This document shows, one piece after another, positions 22,527 to 34,525 of a stretch of DNA of 64,000 nucleotides. Source of the stretch: Microbotryomycetes sp. JL201 (Eukaryota; Basidiomycota; Microbotryomycetes); NCBI GenBank assembly GCA_033819885.1, contig JAQYUZ010000019.1, positions 228,501 to 292,500 on the forward strand, given 5' to 3'. The notes beneath the pieces are model-generated. The model made no database searches. It worked only from the letters and a program-made list of their open reading frames with translations, and was not told the DNA's origin. Numbering within the stretch: position 1 is the first letter of the stretch; each line of letters begins with the position of its first letter. The translations under genes were made by a program, and so were the position numbers.

Positions 22527-24571
22527 TCAAGAGACCGCAACGTCTGTTATGACCAACTCGTTGTCGCTCGCACTGTCGTGATCTTCCTCGATCGCGAATG
22601 CCTTCTCGACGACATGATCCGCCTTTCGATCGATTGCAGCGCCGTCGTCCTCTTTCTTCTCGTCCAATACCTCGATACCGCTCTCCTCGTCCATCTCGCC
22701 CACCCTCCTTTCAACGCCCTTCAACCATTCGTTCTCGCTTAGGAAATCAATCACCTGCAGCACGTTCTCGATGACTTGCTGCCAATCTCGTTCTTGCAGC
22801 TGTTCAAATGGATCAAAAGACCTTGCAAAGGGGTTGTGAGGCGGAGCAGGAGGAGCTGGTCGTTTTCGGGTCGGCACAACGGGCGGTTTCGAGGGCTGAG
22901 TGGACTTGTCGGGTAGCTAGACACAAGATCTCGGGAATCAGTGACCTATGTAAAATGCGAAAAATGGTGAATGAACCCACCGAATGCAGGAAATGACAGC
23001 GGTCGCCCAATCCGCAACCTCCTTTTGAACGCCAGAATTTGCAAACGACTCGTTTGCGATCGAGCTGCATATCCGATGCGATGGCACCGTCAACTGCCGT
23101 CCAATCGACCGCGGCTTTCTCTGCAAGCGGATCGTCCGCAAGTGCAACACCGTCGACCGTCTCGCTCGGTTTTGAGCTGCTTTCCTCGGGCAGTTCGTCA
23201 CCGTCATTCTCGTCGTCCTCGTCGTCCTCGTCGTCACTGCTGTCTTCTGAAGAGTCGCTGCTCGAGTCAGAATCCGAATCCGAATCATTTTTCTCTGCTT
23301 TTGCGGCTAGTTGCGTTTCGTCAACCGCAGACTGTCGAGAGACTGCAGTCGCACCGATACGACCTCTGTTTTCCGCACTTGCGCGAGCGCCACGCGTCAG
23401 ATTGGCACCTCGCCCTCTCGCGCCTCTTGCGCCTCTTGGACCTCCTCGACCAGATGGCGCTTCTAAGCCAGCCGCGATCCTCTCTTGGCGTTGAGCCTCC
23501 TGCAGCCGCAAATCAGTCAATCGCGAGCGACCACAGCTCATCAAGCAAATCGGTGACTAACCTTTTCCGCGATTAACCTGTTCGTAGGCCACCGCTTTTT
23601 GCGCTCTTCGATCCACTGAGCAACTGCTTCAGGCGTATCTAGCGACATGCTAGTTCCCTCAATGGTCACACTGCATCGAGAACGGTGCCCAGACGGGATG
23701 AGAAGTTGTCCGTACAGAACATTGTAAGTCGAACATACCCGGTGGCGAGTTTGCCGCTCCATGGTTTTGGTTCTCGACCTGGAGCGAAAATCAAATGTCG
23801 ATCTTCTTCATGTTCTCTGGCTTGTTTTGACGAGCCCTGGAATTCACATCCGTCAAGGCTGCATTTGACCTGGGCTTGAGTGTTTTTGTTTGATGGCACA
23901 GATTGTCCGGACCTTGATGAAGTCACTGTGTCGTGCTTGATCGTTGCTGAACCGGGAATGTCGCTGTGAACATGTTGGTTCGGCTGCCTAGTGTGCATGC
24001 TCGTAGCTCGATCTGTCCGCGCGCGCTTTGCCGGTCTTGAGGCGTTGTTTGGCATCTTTGGGGCCCCTTGTTGATGTCTGATAGCGGCGACGTCATTTTG
24101 ATCATCAACATAAGTCGATGACAGTGTGTATCCTTGCTCTGTCGTTCTCGGCTGTTGTCTTTGGGGCAAAGTGGCGTGAGCCGCAATTTGTTGGCCGTTC
24201 AAGCCATAAGGTGCACCTATAGCAGGATTATAAGCTCCCCAAGACTGGTTGTTGTAGCCTTGCACAGTCGCTGTTGCATATAGAGGCGCGTGATACGGCA
24301 CAGGCGCCATCGCCGAAGCCAAACTGGCAGAGCCGAACCCTGTCGAAGCCCACTGAGGCATGGACATAGCTGGTGCAGCGGCTTGAGGGTGATTCATCGA
24401 GTTTGAAGCGTGTTGATGGGCTGCTGAGTATCCCATGCTCCCAAGTGCGCCATAGATGGCAGAATGGAGTTGGCCGGTTGCCTGTGTAGGAGGTGCCTGT
24501 GTCTTTGGCCGCTGGATGAGTGGTCGAGACGGCTGTTGACCATTGCTGTTGCCATTCGGCGGACGGCTCAT
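22527..24571 (-). CDS. NUFIP1/Rsa1-like snoRNP assembly factor with C2H2 and CCCH fingers
   Basis: Probable adaptor for box C/D snoRNP assembly with R2TP/Hsp90. Exons 24571-23739, 23670-23562, 23499-22981, 22916-22527; sum 1851 nt, 616 aa. Order: a 190-residue Ala/Gln/Pro/Tyr-rich N-terminus; a basic patch RPAKRARTDR; one C2H2-like finger (CSLDGC then H-x4-H); the NUFIP block SLDTPEAVAQWIEERKKRWPT; an RG-rich stretch (GRGGPRGARGARGRG); a very acidic Ser/Asp run; a CCCH finger VCKFWRSKGGCGLGDRCHFLH; and a helical, acidic C-terminus. An in-frame ATG at 24664 overlaps the start codon of MRPL4 on the other strand, so 24571 is the more economical start. The NUFIP block and finger order support the family; direct function is inferred. 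Confidence 0.85.
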
Positions 24572-24662
24572 GGGCACGTGTGAGCCGGTTGAGTAGGGCA
24601 GGGGTGCGAGTTTGAAAGTTGAATGCGCTCGTTCACTTTTGGATTCTCCCGTCCAGACCGCC

Positions 24663-25831
24663 ATGTCTTTCGTCAGAAGAGCACGGATATTGATTGTGGG
24701 CTCTGATCGACTGCTTGCACGAGTATTGTGCTGACGGTCGTGCTCGCGCAGCCGTCGTGCTCGACATCTTCTTGCAGCGCAGCATGGACGCATCCGCGCG
24801 CGTTCGCAACGGCCGCAGCAGCAGACAACGGTGCTCCAGCAGCAACAGCAGCAGCTTCAACATCGGCAGCAGCAGCAGCAAGTCCGTCGGCGACTGGCAG
24901 CAATGCGGTAGCGTTGCCGCAAACGGGTGCGTCCTCTCGGACGCTTTGCTTCCAAGGCGCCGACGACTTGGTTTGCCGTGTGACTGACTGCTTCATTTCC
25001 ACGTTGTTTGCAGACGCACCGACGCCATTCGACCCGTTCGTGCACGTGCCGCTCGTGTCTTTGACGAGTGCCTCACCGCTTGCAGACCCGAGCACGAACG
25101 AACCGCTCGTCGTGCCATTGCCATCACCACTCTTCAACACACCCTCACGACCAAGCCTTTTGCACAGGCTCGTCGTCGCTCACTTGGCTTCGCTGCGTCA
25201 GGGCACGGCAGCATCAAAAAACAGGTCGCAAGTCAACTACTCTGGCAAAAAGATGAGACCTCAGAAAGGCACGGGCAACGCTCGGCTCGGCTCGAGAGGC
25301 AGTCCAATGCTCAAAGGAGGAGGACACGCATTCGCCAAAACTCCCAAAGGGCCAGACGGCTGGAGTTTAAAGGTCAACCGCAAGGAAGAGAGGCTCGGGT
25401 TGAGGGTCAGTCTCAGCGACAAGTGGCGACAAGGCAGATTGAACGTTGTCGACAGACTGGCCATGCCAGATGCGAGCACACGTCAGCTTGATCAACTCCT
25501 CAAACGCAAAGGCTGGCAAGATTCGTTGTTTGTGGTCGCCAACGGTCAAGACCGCGATGCGAATCAGATCGCGTTTGAATTGTCGAGCGGAAACTTGGAA
25601 AAGACGGCAATCGTGTCAGATATTCAAGACTTGGGCGTGTGGGATATTGTCAAGCACAAGAACGTCGTTATCGAACTCGACGCGGTCGATGAACTGATTT
25701 ACAGGCTCGACCCAGACTTGGCTGAAGATTTGGCCATGCTCGATTTGGCTGAAGAGGAAGAGTTTGATTTGATGTCGGCAACGACAGCAGACTCGACGCC
25801 AGTGGAACAGCCAGGTCCCGTTCATGCCTAG
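24663..25831 (+). CDS. MRPL4: Mitochondrial ribosomal protein uL4m (MRPL4)
   Basis: Large-subunit mitoribosome protein of the uL4 family. Best model: 24663-24695 and 24752-25831; sum 1113 nt, 370 aa. The 56-nt intron GTGGGC...GCGCAG has a CTGACGG branch site. The start MSFVRRARILI plus an Ala/Ser/Thr-rich stretch looks like a mitochondrial presequence. uL4 signatures are LHRLVVAHLASLRQGTAA, KMRPQKGTGNARLGSRGSP and GGHAFAKTPK, the rRNA-binding loop. The C-terminus is acidic. An alternative donor 27 nt further on would give an implausibly short 29-nt intron. Family identity is secure; the exact start exon is moderately so. Confidence 0.92.
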
Positions 25832-25899
25832 ACTCGACTATCTGTGTAATGACAGCGGATCTGTTTCAACTCATTCAAACCATCTTGGGATAGAACTGT

Positions 25900-27430
25900 C
25901 TACCAAATTGTCTTGAACGCGTCGCGCAAGTGCTCGGCCAGAATTTGCGGATTTTCGAGGGCGGCATAATGTCCTCCTTGTGGTGCCTCTGCTCTCAGGA
26001 CGCTGTCAGAGACTGACGATTCACAGATGATTGTGTCAATTTACCCTTGTGCCACTTGATGTTGCCTGTACGTCTCATATCTCGCAGGTTTGAAACCACA
26101 ATCTCCCAAGGAAAGATGGACACGGCCAAATTGGGTAGATAGTACTTTGGATCGGCGACTAGTTCTGCAAAATGACGATTGAATGCGTATGGACTGAAAC
26201 TCGTGCCGATGCTGTGAGCTGATGCATTTTGCAAATCGACAACTCAGCCGCCTCGCTTTTGAGCTTGACCAAGGAAAGCAAGCTGGGAACTTACTGAACC
26301 AATACAGAGCGACGTGGTCAAATAGCGATTTTCGAGTCAAAGTCGGCTTGTCCGTCACTTGGGCAGCGGTGTCGATGTAACTGATCATCTTTTCGGCAAT
26401 CCACGCGAGCAAGCCGACGGGCGAGTCGTTGAGCGCAAAAGCAGGAGTCCTCGGGGTGTTGTGCTGCATAACGTAATACGCCGAGCCTTTGTCAAGGTAA
26501 TCGAGCGCGCGGGTTGCTCGTTCTCGCTCAAGCGGCGGCAGCACAAAGTTTGGCAAGTACTTGACGAGCAAGCGGGGCGGCACGACTTTCATGAGCGGGT
26601 TCAGCACAGGCAAAAAGTTCAAGTGAACCGCTTTGCAGTGATCCTTGTGGGTCGAACCAAGCAATCGGGCGGTGACGCTGCCCCAGTCGCCACCCTGTGC
26701 AGCGTACGTCGCGTAGCCCAAACCGGTCATGAGCTTGTCAAACATGCGCGCAGTGTCGTCCATTGTGTGCTTGTTTGACTTGGGCGGGTCTGAGAATGTG
26801 AATCCGGGCTGCGAGGGCACGACAACGTGGAAAGCCTGGTCGGTCTCGCTCGGCGGATGTGTCAGAAGCGGGATAATGTCGACAAACTCGTCGAATGAAC
26901 CGGGCCATCCGTGGATGGCTATCAATGGAATGGCATCGGGTCTTTCTGAGCGTTGGTGAATAAAGTGCACGTCCAGGCCCTCGATGGCGACCTTGAAGTG
27001 AGGCAGCCTGCCAAATCGGGTCAGCCGCTCGCTCGAACCTCGCCGAAGTGTCGTGCACGAGATGACGGGACCTTGCAAGGAGCACCTGTCGACTTACTTG
27101 TTGAGTTCTTGCTCCGTCTTGCGCCAGTCGTACTCGTCCTTGAACTGGGCGACGAGCTCTTTCGTCAACTTGAGCGTCGGCCCTGCGACAATGTGTGAGC
27201 ATCCGACACGTCAGCGAGTCAGTCGGCAAGCGGCTCAGACAGCGTATGCTTTTACCATGTCCGCATCCAAACATTGTCCTGAGCTCGTCCTCTGTATAGT
27301 CGTCGGGCACGGGGTCCACCGGCGGCCACCTCGTTCGCTCCAACCGCGCGCGCAGGTCGTCCACGTCAGACTGCGCCACTTGGATCTTGAACGCGCGAGG
27401 CTCGGACTCGAATGTGTGAAGACCAGTCAT
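25900..27430 (-). CDS. Epoxide hydrolase, microsomal (EPHX1) type with EHN domain
   Basis: Alpha/beta-hydrolase that opens epoxides to diols through an aspartyl ester. Exons 27430-27256, 27182-27098, 27007-26295, 26218-26045, 25991-25900; sum 1239 nt, 412 aa. The N-terminal EHN domain shows FKIQVAQSDVDDLRARLERT and RWPPVDPVPDD, then KDEYDWRKTEQELNKLPHF. The catalytic domain has the oxyanion HGWPGSFDEF, the nucleophile motif GGDWGS with Asp, a cap region with PPRLLVKYLPNF, PYAFNRHFAELVADPKYY, and the base in GGHYAALENP. The last splice junction is the least certain; the acceptor used here is GAGAG before the GGH exon. No N-terminal membrane anchor is visible. The natural substrate is unknown. 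Confidence 0.9.
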
Positions 27431-27689
27431 GTCTCGACTCGGAGGGGAAAGAGTCTGGCGAGGATACCGAACGATTCGTCCGAGTCCGCTTCCGCGTCAC
27501 GTGACATTCGGACATTGACAGTCGCTCTCCTCGTCAACAGTACAGCTCAAGCAGAAAAGTGTACGACTCTTCTCACGAGCACTGCTGTGATGGAAAAAAC
27601 TGGAGTCTGACACGGGCGTGCCCCTATTTCGTGGACGAGCTTCGCGCCAAGCGCGGACTCAAGACTTCGTTGTCCCAAGGCCACAGCCT

Positions 27690-30167
27690 ATGGCGTCACA
27701 TAACGGCATCGAGGGATCGTCCAGCTCTCCCTCTGAAGCGATCGCGATATCCTCGAGCGAGGCGGGCACTCCTCCGCGCGCTGCGAGTGTCGGACCGTCG
27801 TCGCCGCGGTCGTTTGGGCGGTTGTCACAGCTCGCGTCCCTGTTTCCGTCATCGCCGTCGACGTCCTCCCGTCACGGTGAAAGCACCGCAGCGGCAGATG
27901 AGCAAACTTCGTCAGGACCGTCGTCTTGGCGGCTGCGCAATCCGATCGCCGGCTGGGCGACACCGGACACACGCCACGACGCTACAGACAACGACACGCC
28001 GCTGTCTGCCCGCATTCGTAACAGCGCAGACAGGCTGTCGACGTCGTTCGGCGAGAGACTCAGCTCGCACTGGCCGTGGCGCAACCTCGCACGCGACGGC
28101 GACAGCTCGAGCCATGCCATGCCAAACACACTCGACTTTGCCGACGAGGACGACGAGCAAGACTACGGCTTTCGATCCGGCGACAACGATGACCTAAGCG
28201 CTGTCATCGACGACGAGGCGTGCTTTGTTGACGGCTGGGAAGGCAAAGTTGGCAAGTCTTGCTAAAAGGTTCACTGGCTTGCAGCAGATTCGGCCAGACT
28301 TTGACACTGTCCTCTCACTCGCAGACTTTATGGCCTCGCTGCCTCACGAGCTGTCCCTCTACATCCTTCTGCACCTCGAGTTTCGCGAGATCCTGACCGT
28401 GGCCCAAGTCTCGCGCCAGTGGCGTGCCCTCTCGCAGGACAATGTCTTATGGCGCGACCTGTTCCACCGCAACCCAAATTGGCGTATCCGCACAGAACTG
28501 CTAGAGAATGCCGCAAGTACGGCTCACTCGCAACCGTTGAACGATTACTTCTCGCCTACACCGTTGCGGACGAGCTCCTCGCAGCTTTTGGACCCCTTGC
28601 CTTCGCCAAGCCAGATCAGCCTGCGTTCGAGTGTCGCTGGAAACTCCCCCGACACGCCAGGTTCTCGTCGACTCCATCATTTGGTGAGCGACATGGGCGC
28701 TCTATCACTGCTTGCGCCAAACTTGTCGCGCTCGCCATCAACACAATCAGCCCGCAGGCTGGCAGCAGAGCAGGATCCAATGACAAGCCGTCAAGCATTG
28801 TCGCGTCGGCCAAGCGCCAACCCGATACCCGGAGCTGCGCCTTCATCAGTCGGCACAAGCACAGCTCACGCTTACGCCTTTTCCACACCGGTCCGACCCG
28901 CATTGTCTCGCGCATCATCTAGAGGCAGTGTCTCTGCCCGCTCGTCGCTTGCGTCATCCTTCGTCAGTCTGCCGCCGTCACCAGGCCCATCACGTCGGCC
29001 TTCGTGTGCGACGATTCCGCCACTAGGACCGGTGCCTTCGCCTTCCTTACATGTCACGCCATCCACACCCTTACACCTCGACTGGCCGAAACTGTTCCGT
29101 GAACGCTTCCTTCTCGACCGACGTTGGACGAGAGGTGAACCGAAATCGACTTGGCTCAAAGGGCACACAGACAGCGTGTACTGCATTCAATTTGACGACA
29201 AACACGTCATCTCGGGCTCTCGAGACAAGACGATCAGGATTTGGGATCTGCGCACAGCAGAATGCATCAAGGTCTTGACCGGCCATGAAGGTTCCGTCTT
29301 GTGTTTGCAGTTTGATTCGCAAATGCTCGTGTCTGGCTCATCAGATTCTCGAATATTGATGTGGGATCTGCAAGGCAATTCGGCGACAGGATCGAGCAAG
29401 TACGAGATTGTTCGGTCAATGGTAGGACACGCCGCGGGGGTGCTCGACGTATGTTTCAACGAAAAATGGATCGCTAGTTGTTCCAAGGCGAGTCAGGGCA
29501 GCACATGACTTTGAACCGGTCGATAGAAAGCTGACTTGAGCAATGACAGGACACAACCATCAGGATCTGGCACCGCGAGACTGGCGAGCTGTACCGAGTG
29601 CTTGCCGGTCACCGAGGACCTGTCAACGCCGTCCAATTGCACGGCGACAAAGTTATTTCTGCATCTGGTGACTCGTTCATGAAGATGTGGGACGTCAAGA
29701 CTGGTGAAGTTTTGCGCACGTTTGCCGGACACGAGCGCGGTCTGGCGTGTGTCAAGTTGTCAAGTTGCGGCAAGTACCTCGCCTCCGGATCAAACGATCG
29801 CATGATCAAGATCTGGAATGCCGAGACGGGCGAGTGCATCAAGACGCTCAGAGGTCACGGCGACTTGGTTAGGAGTCTGGCGTTCGATGACGTTAATGGA
29901 AGGATCGTCAGTGCAGGATACGACAGGACTGTGAGGGTGTGGGATCTGGCAAGCGGTGGAGAGGCACTCAAATTTAGAGGGCACACGAGCTTGGTGTTTG
30001 ATGTGGCGTTCTCGATCACAAGGATTATATCGTAAGTTGGCCACGATCGAAAGCCCCGCAAGGCGACATGCGATTGACTTGTCTACTGTGCATGCAGCGC
30101 CAGTCATGATCAGAGGATTCTGAGTATGGATTTCGGTGCCGGACTCGACACCAAATGGTTTGTGTGA
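27690..30167 (+). CDS. F-box/WD40 substrate adaptor of an SCF ubiquitin ligase
   Basis: Probable SCF substrate receptor. Exons 27690-28226, 28285-29487, 29550-30031, 30098-30167; sum 2292 nt, 763 aa. The N-terminal 180 residues are Ser-rich and acidic. The F-box begins around MASLPHELSLYILLHLEF and continues AQVSRQWRALSQDNVLWRDLFHRN. After a long Ser/Pro linker come about seven WD40 repeats with clear HxxxVYCIQFDD...SGSRDKTIRIWD units, ending SMDFGAGLDTKWFV. The second intron (29488-29549) needs a GC donor, AAG|GCGAGT, because only that junction restores SCSKDTTIRIWH. The closest known class is the Fbxw/beta-TrCP/Cdc4-like proteins, but the substrate cannot be named. Confidence 0.9.
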
Positions 30168-30387
30168 AGGCGCATGACGAAGGGCGAGAAGAGGACCTTT
30201 TCCGAGTACGAATGTCGATTTAGTTGTGTCGTTTAGTTGTTGTTTTGCTTAATTCCTTTGCGCCAATCGATCATGCTTGATTGGCTTGTTTGATGGTGCA
30301 TTCCCCCGCAATTTTTGGGACCCGTCGCGCCACCTCTCACTCCTCCGCCCGCCTGCTTCTACATTTGGCATCGCAAGTCTCGCGACC

Positions 30388-30804
30388 ATGGGCCTGTTCA
30401 GCAAAAAGAAGAGCGAAGTCATTCCGGAAGTAGGCAACGCGCCGCACATGCGTCCTATTCAGAGCGGCCGACCGCAGTCGCCTGCGCCGTCTCAAGCGCC
30501 TTCGTACAGATCAACAGCGCCGGCGTACCAGGCACCCTCGCAAGGAGGACAAGGCTACAACGCTTCAAGTCACTATGGACGACAGCCGGTCCATGGTTAT
30601 GGCGTCCAGGATGCGAGGGGTGCACAGCCGCCGCCGCCGCCAGACGCCAAATCTGCGTCAAAGTCGTGGTTCGGAGGCGGACAGAAAGCAAGGGACGAAT
30701 TACTTGGTGACCGAGCTGCGCAAACTGGTCCACCGCCCGGCCATGGCTCGTCTCGGTACGACAGCGGCCGCGACGGCCCGGGCGTAGGTTATGATGGCTA
30801 TAAT

Positions 30805-30837
<33 letters not shown>

Positions 30838-31752
30838 GGCGAGCTTGACGAGGACGAAGAAGTTGAAGGAATCAAGCAGCAGATGAGGTTTGTCAAGCAA
30901 GAGAGTCTAGCGTCGACACGCAATGCCGTGAGGATCGCACGAGAGGCGGAAGAAACGGCCCGAGCCACTCTCGACAAGCTCGGAGAACAGTCAGGTCAGT
31001 CGCTTCCAACATCTTCAAATCGTTGACCCGCGTGCGTTGACAAAGCGACCTTGTGTTTGCTCGACCAGACCGCCTCGCCAACACGGAACGCCACCTGGAC
31101 TTGGCAAAAGCGCACAATGACCGAGCAGTGGACGAGACGAAAGAGCTTGAAGCACTCAACAGGTCCATCTTTAGGCCAAATTGTATGTGTTTGCTCAAGC
31201 CTCTGCTCATCGGCCACTCACCTCGCTTGGATACTGATCGTTTTGGGTTCGCCGTCGCAGTCAACTTTAACAAGGCAGCCAAGCGTGACAAGGAAGAACG
31301 TCGTATTCTGGCTCGACACAACGCCGAAAAGGACGCCCGCGAGCAGACTCGTCGCGAGCAATTTGAATCGCGTCAGCGCATTGACGCCGCCTATCACGAC
31401 ATGGACAGGCAAGCAGAGAACAGCCTATTGGCAAAGCAGAGGGCTCGTGCGAGAGGATCAGAGCGCCAGAGGTACCAGTTTGAAGCGACTGCGAGCGACG
31501 ACGAGGTCGAAGACGAAATCGACCAGAACTTGGACGAGATGTCCAACGTCGTCGGTAGGCTCAAGATGTTGGCAACGACAGCAGGGTAAGCTCAGACCTG
31601 ACGCATGTCTGGCACTTGCTGATTCATCTCGCTTTGTCAACAGCCAAGAGGTGGACGCACAGAACCAGAAACTCGGCAAACTCGGCAACAAGGTCGACGT
31701 GCTCGACAACAACGTCGTTCGCAGCACGCAGCGCCTTGCTCGCGTCAAATAA
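30388..31752 (+). CDS. SEC9: SEC9/SNAP-25-type Qbc-SNARE
   Basis: Plasma-membrane t-SNARE light chain for exocytosis. Exons 30388-30994, 31069-31183, 31261-31585, 31644-31752; sum 1156 nt as placed, so one boundary is off by a base, although each junction reads in phase. The protein starts MGLFSKKKSEVIPEVG. It then has a long Pro/Gln/Gly/Tyr-rich N-terminus with a 10-Gln run (CAG repeat). Qb helix: QQMRFVKQESLASTRNAVRI, then ATLDKLGEQSDRL and VDETKELEALNRSIF. Qc helix: EDEIDQNLDEMSNVVGRLKM, then EVDAQNQKLGKLGNKVDVLD. No transmembrane segment, as expected for this family. The basic segment FNKAAKRDKEERR links the helices. Confidence 0.92.
30809..30838 (+). repeat. CAG microsatellite coding poly-Gln in SEC9
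   Basis: Run of CAG codons with flanking CAA/GAG encoding about ten Gln residues in the disordered N-terminal part of the Qbc-SNARE. Likely length-variable between strains. Confidence 0.85.
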
Positions 31753-31906
31753 GATTGCACACGGGTCTCACTCTCTCCGTTTTAAGCTCTTGCCTTTTTC
31801 ATCTGTCTTGACGGTTGCGCCTCGGTTCACTCTCGCATTCTACTCGAATTTGTTTTGCATATATCGTTCGTGCCTCATGTAATATTACTTCAGTTGCACA
31901 AGTGAG

Positions 31907-33225
31907 CTACCATCGAGACCTTGCAAATGACTTGAAAGCGTCCGCTTGTTGCTCCAATGGCCCACACTCGGCTGGTCGATCTTGAATAACCTGCAGCAGT
32001 CGAGTCTTTCTCAGTTCCGATGCAGACATAATGCAGATACGCTTGCAAGCTCACCTTGTCAGCCCATTCGGTCACAGAGTCGACACGCTTTGACGAGCTC
32101 GGATGAGTCGACAAGAAATCGATACCGCCGGCTGCGCCTTCGGCCTTGTTCATTCGCTGCCACAAACCTCGAGCTGCACGTACGTCAAAGCAAGCTTTGT
32201 TGGCTAATTGGAGGCCAATCAAGTCCGCTACATCGCCCAAGGGAGACGTCAGATCAACCTCGTTTTGTCGGTTTCGGAAAAGAAGACCAGAAAGACTAAG
32301 CTTACCTTCAGACTCTGACTTGCGAGAGTTTGGCAGAGTCATGACGAGGTTCAGCAAGACTCTACTCAAGCCAGCATCCAAACCAAGTGATTCAAGAAAG
32401 AGTGACAAGACAAAGAGAACCTTGAGAGACGACATCCTTTCCGCCGAATGACGAGCGACTTGATGTGCAATCTCGTGCCCAAGAATCACCGCAAGTCCGT
32501 CAGAATCTTGTGCGATGGGCCTGAATTGTCCGCCTCGAGATCAGCTTCGGTAATTGCTACGTGCTTGGGCCCGTTACTGACAAGATGCCCGAGAACACGA
32601 AAATTTTGCCGCCAGGAAGAACAAAGGCGTTTCTCGTTTTGTCATCAGCGACGACATGTGTTTCCCATCCGCCAGGTCCCGCCTCCAAACCGTTTGCGTC
32701 GACAATGCGCCTCACAACGCCTTGAACGTATCTAGCTGTAGGATGTCTGTCTGGCAGGACCCTGTTTCCGTACTCTCCCATTACTTGGTTGAAGGACTGC
32801 GCGCCCATTTGCTGTTCTGTCGACTTGCTCACGTCCATGAAACGCCACCGTCCAGTGGCCTCTACTTTTTCGAGGTGCACGACGTAATAGACCCCCGCTC
32901 CTCCCAAGATGACAAACACGATAGGTGATGGTCTTCTAAAGCGCCCGAATCCAGGTCTGCTGCCCTGGCTTCCTCCCAGACGCCGTGACTGTAATTGCGA
33001 CAAGACGTTCAAAAGGCTCCGTGGATCTGCGGCTGATGCAGAGGCTTCGGGTGGGGTCTGACGAGCTCTTGGCGGATCTCCAAATCTTCTGTATTGCTGC
33101 AGTGGCCTTGTCGTCGTCGTGAGCTGCCGTACAGACGGCAGCGAATGACGTCGTCCTCGCGAGATAGGCAACCAGCAGCGAGCTGTTACTCGGGAGGCAG
33201 CCCAGATAGTTGCTAAGCTGTTCAT
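31907..33225 (-). CDS. OMA1: OMA1-like mitochondrial inner-membrane metalloprotease
   Basis: M48-family zinc peptidase of mitochondrial quality control. Exons 33225-32582, 32520-32306, 32227-32055, 31990-31907; sum 1116 nt, 371 aa. The Arg/Ser-rich N-terminus (MNSLATIWAASRVTARCW) fits a targeting sequence. One membrane segment reads PIVFVILGGAGVYYVVHL. The peptidase domain has AFVLPGGKIFVFSGILPIAQ, then the zinc motif LGHEIAHQVARH, and the third-ligand block SEADLIGLQLANKACFD. GIDFLSTHPSSSKRVDSVTEW follows, as in OMA1. The donor of intron 1 is CTT|GTCAGT, which restores the ILPIAQ block. Identity is secure. Confidence 0.94.
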
Positions 33226-33763
33226 GTTATCGATGGGGCTGACACGCAGAGCTGCTTGCGCGTCTTGACAACGAGTGAACAGTCGCGAACGATTGCGGAT
33301 GAACGCGAGTTGGCTGGCGCGAATTACAGAAAGCTCGGTCGCTCGAGTACACTGTCCTTGAGCTCTGACTGAGAAGCGCGCTGTTGGACGGAGTGCACAG
33401 ACAGGCTAGAAGGAACGCGCACGCGCACGGCTTCCAGTCGGCACGTGACCACTTCTAACAGGTTTTCCACCATATCAGTGTTGACTGGCCCACATGCTCT
33501 ATACATTCCAAGAAATCGCTCTCGTGAGAGCCGATGTATCCAAACTTTGCAATCAGATAGCCCGAGCTTCTTGACCCCTCCCTCCACCACTTGCAAATGG
33601 TACTTACGAAATCTAGTAGGACGGAATGGCATCTCAACATTCCGGATAAACTCTGGCACCGAAGTATCCACGTTTTCATTTTTCTCGATGGCACGGCCGA
33701 AAGAGACGTCATCGCAAAGTGCAAGTCCGTAAGCCGATAGATCCTCTCTCTTCACCGCTTACA
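33226..33763. other. Spacer with a doubtful minus-strand frame
   Basis: 538 bp between the OMA1 start and the phenolic acid decarboxylase start. A 143-codon minus-strand frame (33755-33324) fills most of it and overlaps neither neighbour. It has no recognisable domain and I cannot tell it from chance. Confidence 0.4.
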
Positions 33764-34525
33764 ATGTCACGACCTGAGCCACCTCACTTTCAAGAAGAGC
33801 TGCTGGACAAACATCTTGAATGTGCGCTCGTCAGGGTCATTCGAGAGATTGCAAGCTGATCTGTGTCAACTCGACTTTAGATACTTACGACAATGGCTGG
33901 GTCAGAACAGACCGTTCAATCGCTTCGCGTCTTGACGCTCATTTTCCAACACTGCAGAAATACGAATTTCACGTGCCAAATCACGAGCGTATAGTTTATG
34001 CGATTCACGGAGGGCCGATGAACGGTCGCAACAATTATCAGACGGCGTACTATCAGCGAATTAGAAAGAACATGTGGCAAGTGTCTTGGGTAGAAGAGAC
34101 GGGCACGACGGTGACTATCTGCCTTGACCGTGAGTGGCAATCCAAGAACCGCCTCACATTCCGCGTAGAGCTCAACCAAGTGATCACAGTTGACGAGAAA
34201 CGCATCACAACGTTCATGGCATTCAGGTGGGGCCGTCTTGATTTGCACTACGGGCAAAAACTGACGTTGACGGCGCTACAGCAAGGGCCATTGGGAATAT
34301 CCAGGTGAGACCATCGCTCGTAACGTACGACCATCATCTGATGAGCTCGACACAGAGAAAGCACACGGTTACAAGCGCACTCATCTTGAGCAGTGGCGAA
34401 GCCTCGCCAAGATTGGCAACCAGACGACAGACAGGCATATCCTGCCAGAACAGGCCACGATAGACAAGATCTACAACGGCAGAGGAGAGCTGCCAGAAAT
34501 TGATATGAGCTGGGAGACCTTGTGA
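33764..34525 (+). CDS. Phenolic acid decarboxylase (PAD)
   Basis: Cofactor-free decarboxylase converting p-coumaric, ferulic or caffeic acid to the 4-vinylphenol. Exons 33764-33821, 33881-33900, 33958-34129, 34190-34226, 34282-34304, 34356-34525; sum 480 nt, 159 aa. It shows the calycin-fold PAD sequence: HLEYTYDNGWKYEF, ERIVYAIHGGPMNGR, NYQTAYYQRI, WQVSWVEETGTTV, ITTFMAFSKGHWEYPEKAHG, and LAKIGNQTTDRHILPEQA. The family's active-site Tyr pair, Arg (GGPMNGR) and Glu (WVEETGT) are present. Two exons are only 20 and 23 nt long, but both are needed to recover conserved blocks. The gene implies contact with plant phenolics. No signal peptide; the enzyme is cytosolic. Confidence 0.94.

Noticed and set aside
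24723-24751. 29-nt intron in MRPL4
   Set aside because: Far below the 45-100 nt range of all other introns; a 56-nt alternative with a branch site fits better.
33324-33755. 143-codon minus-strand open frame between OMA1 and the decarboxylase
   Set aside because: No recognisable domain, and it could be chance; kept only as a note in the spacer.
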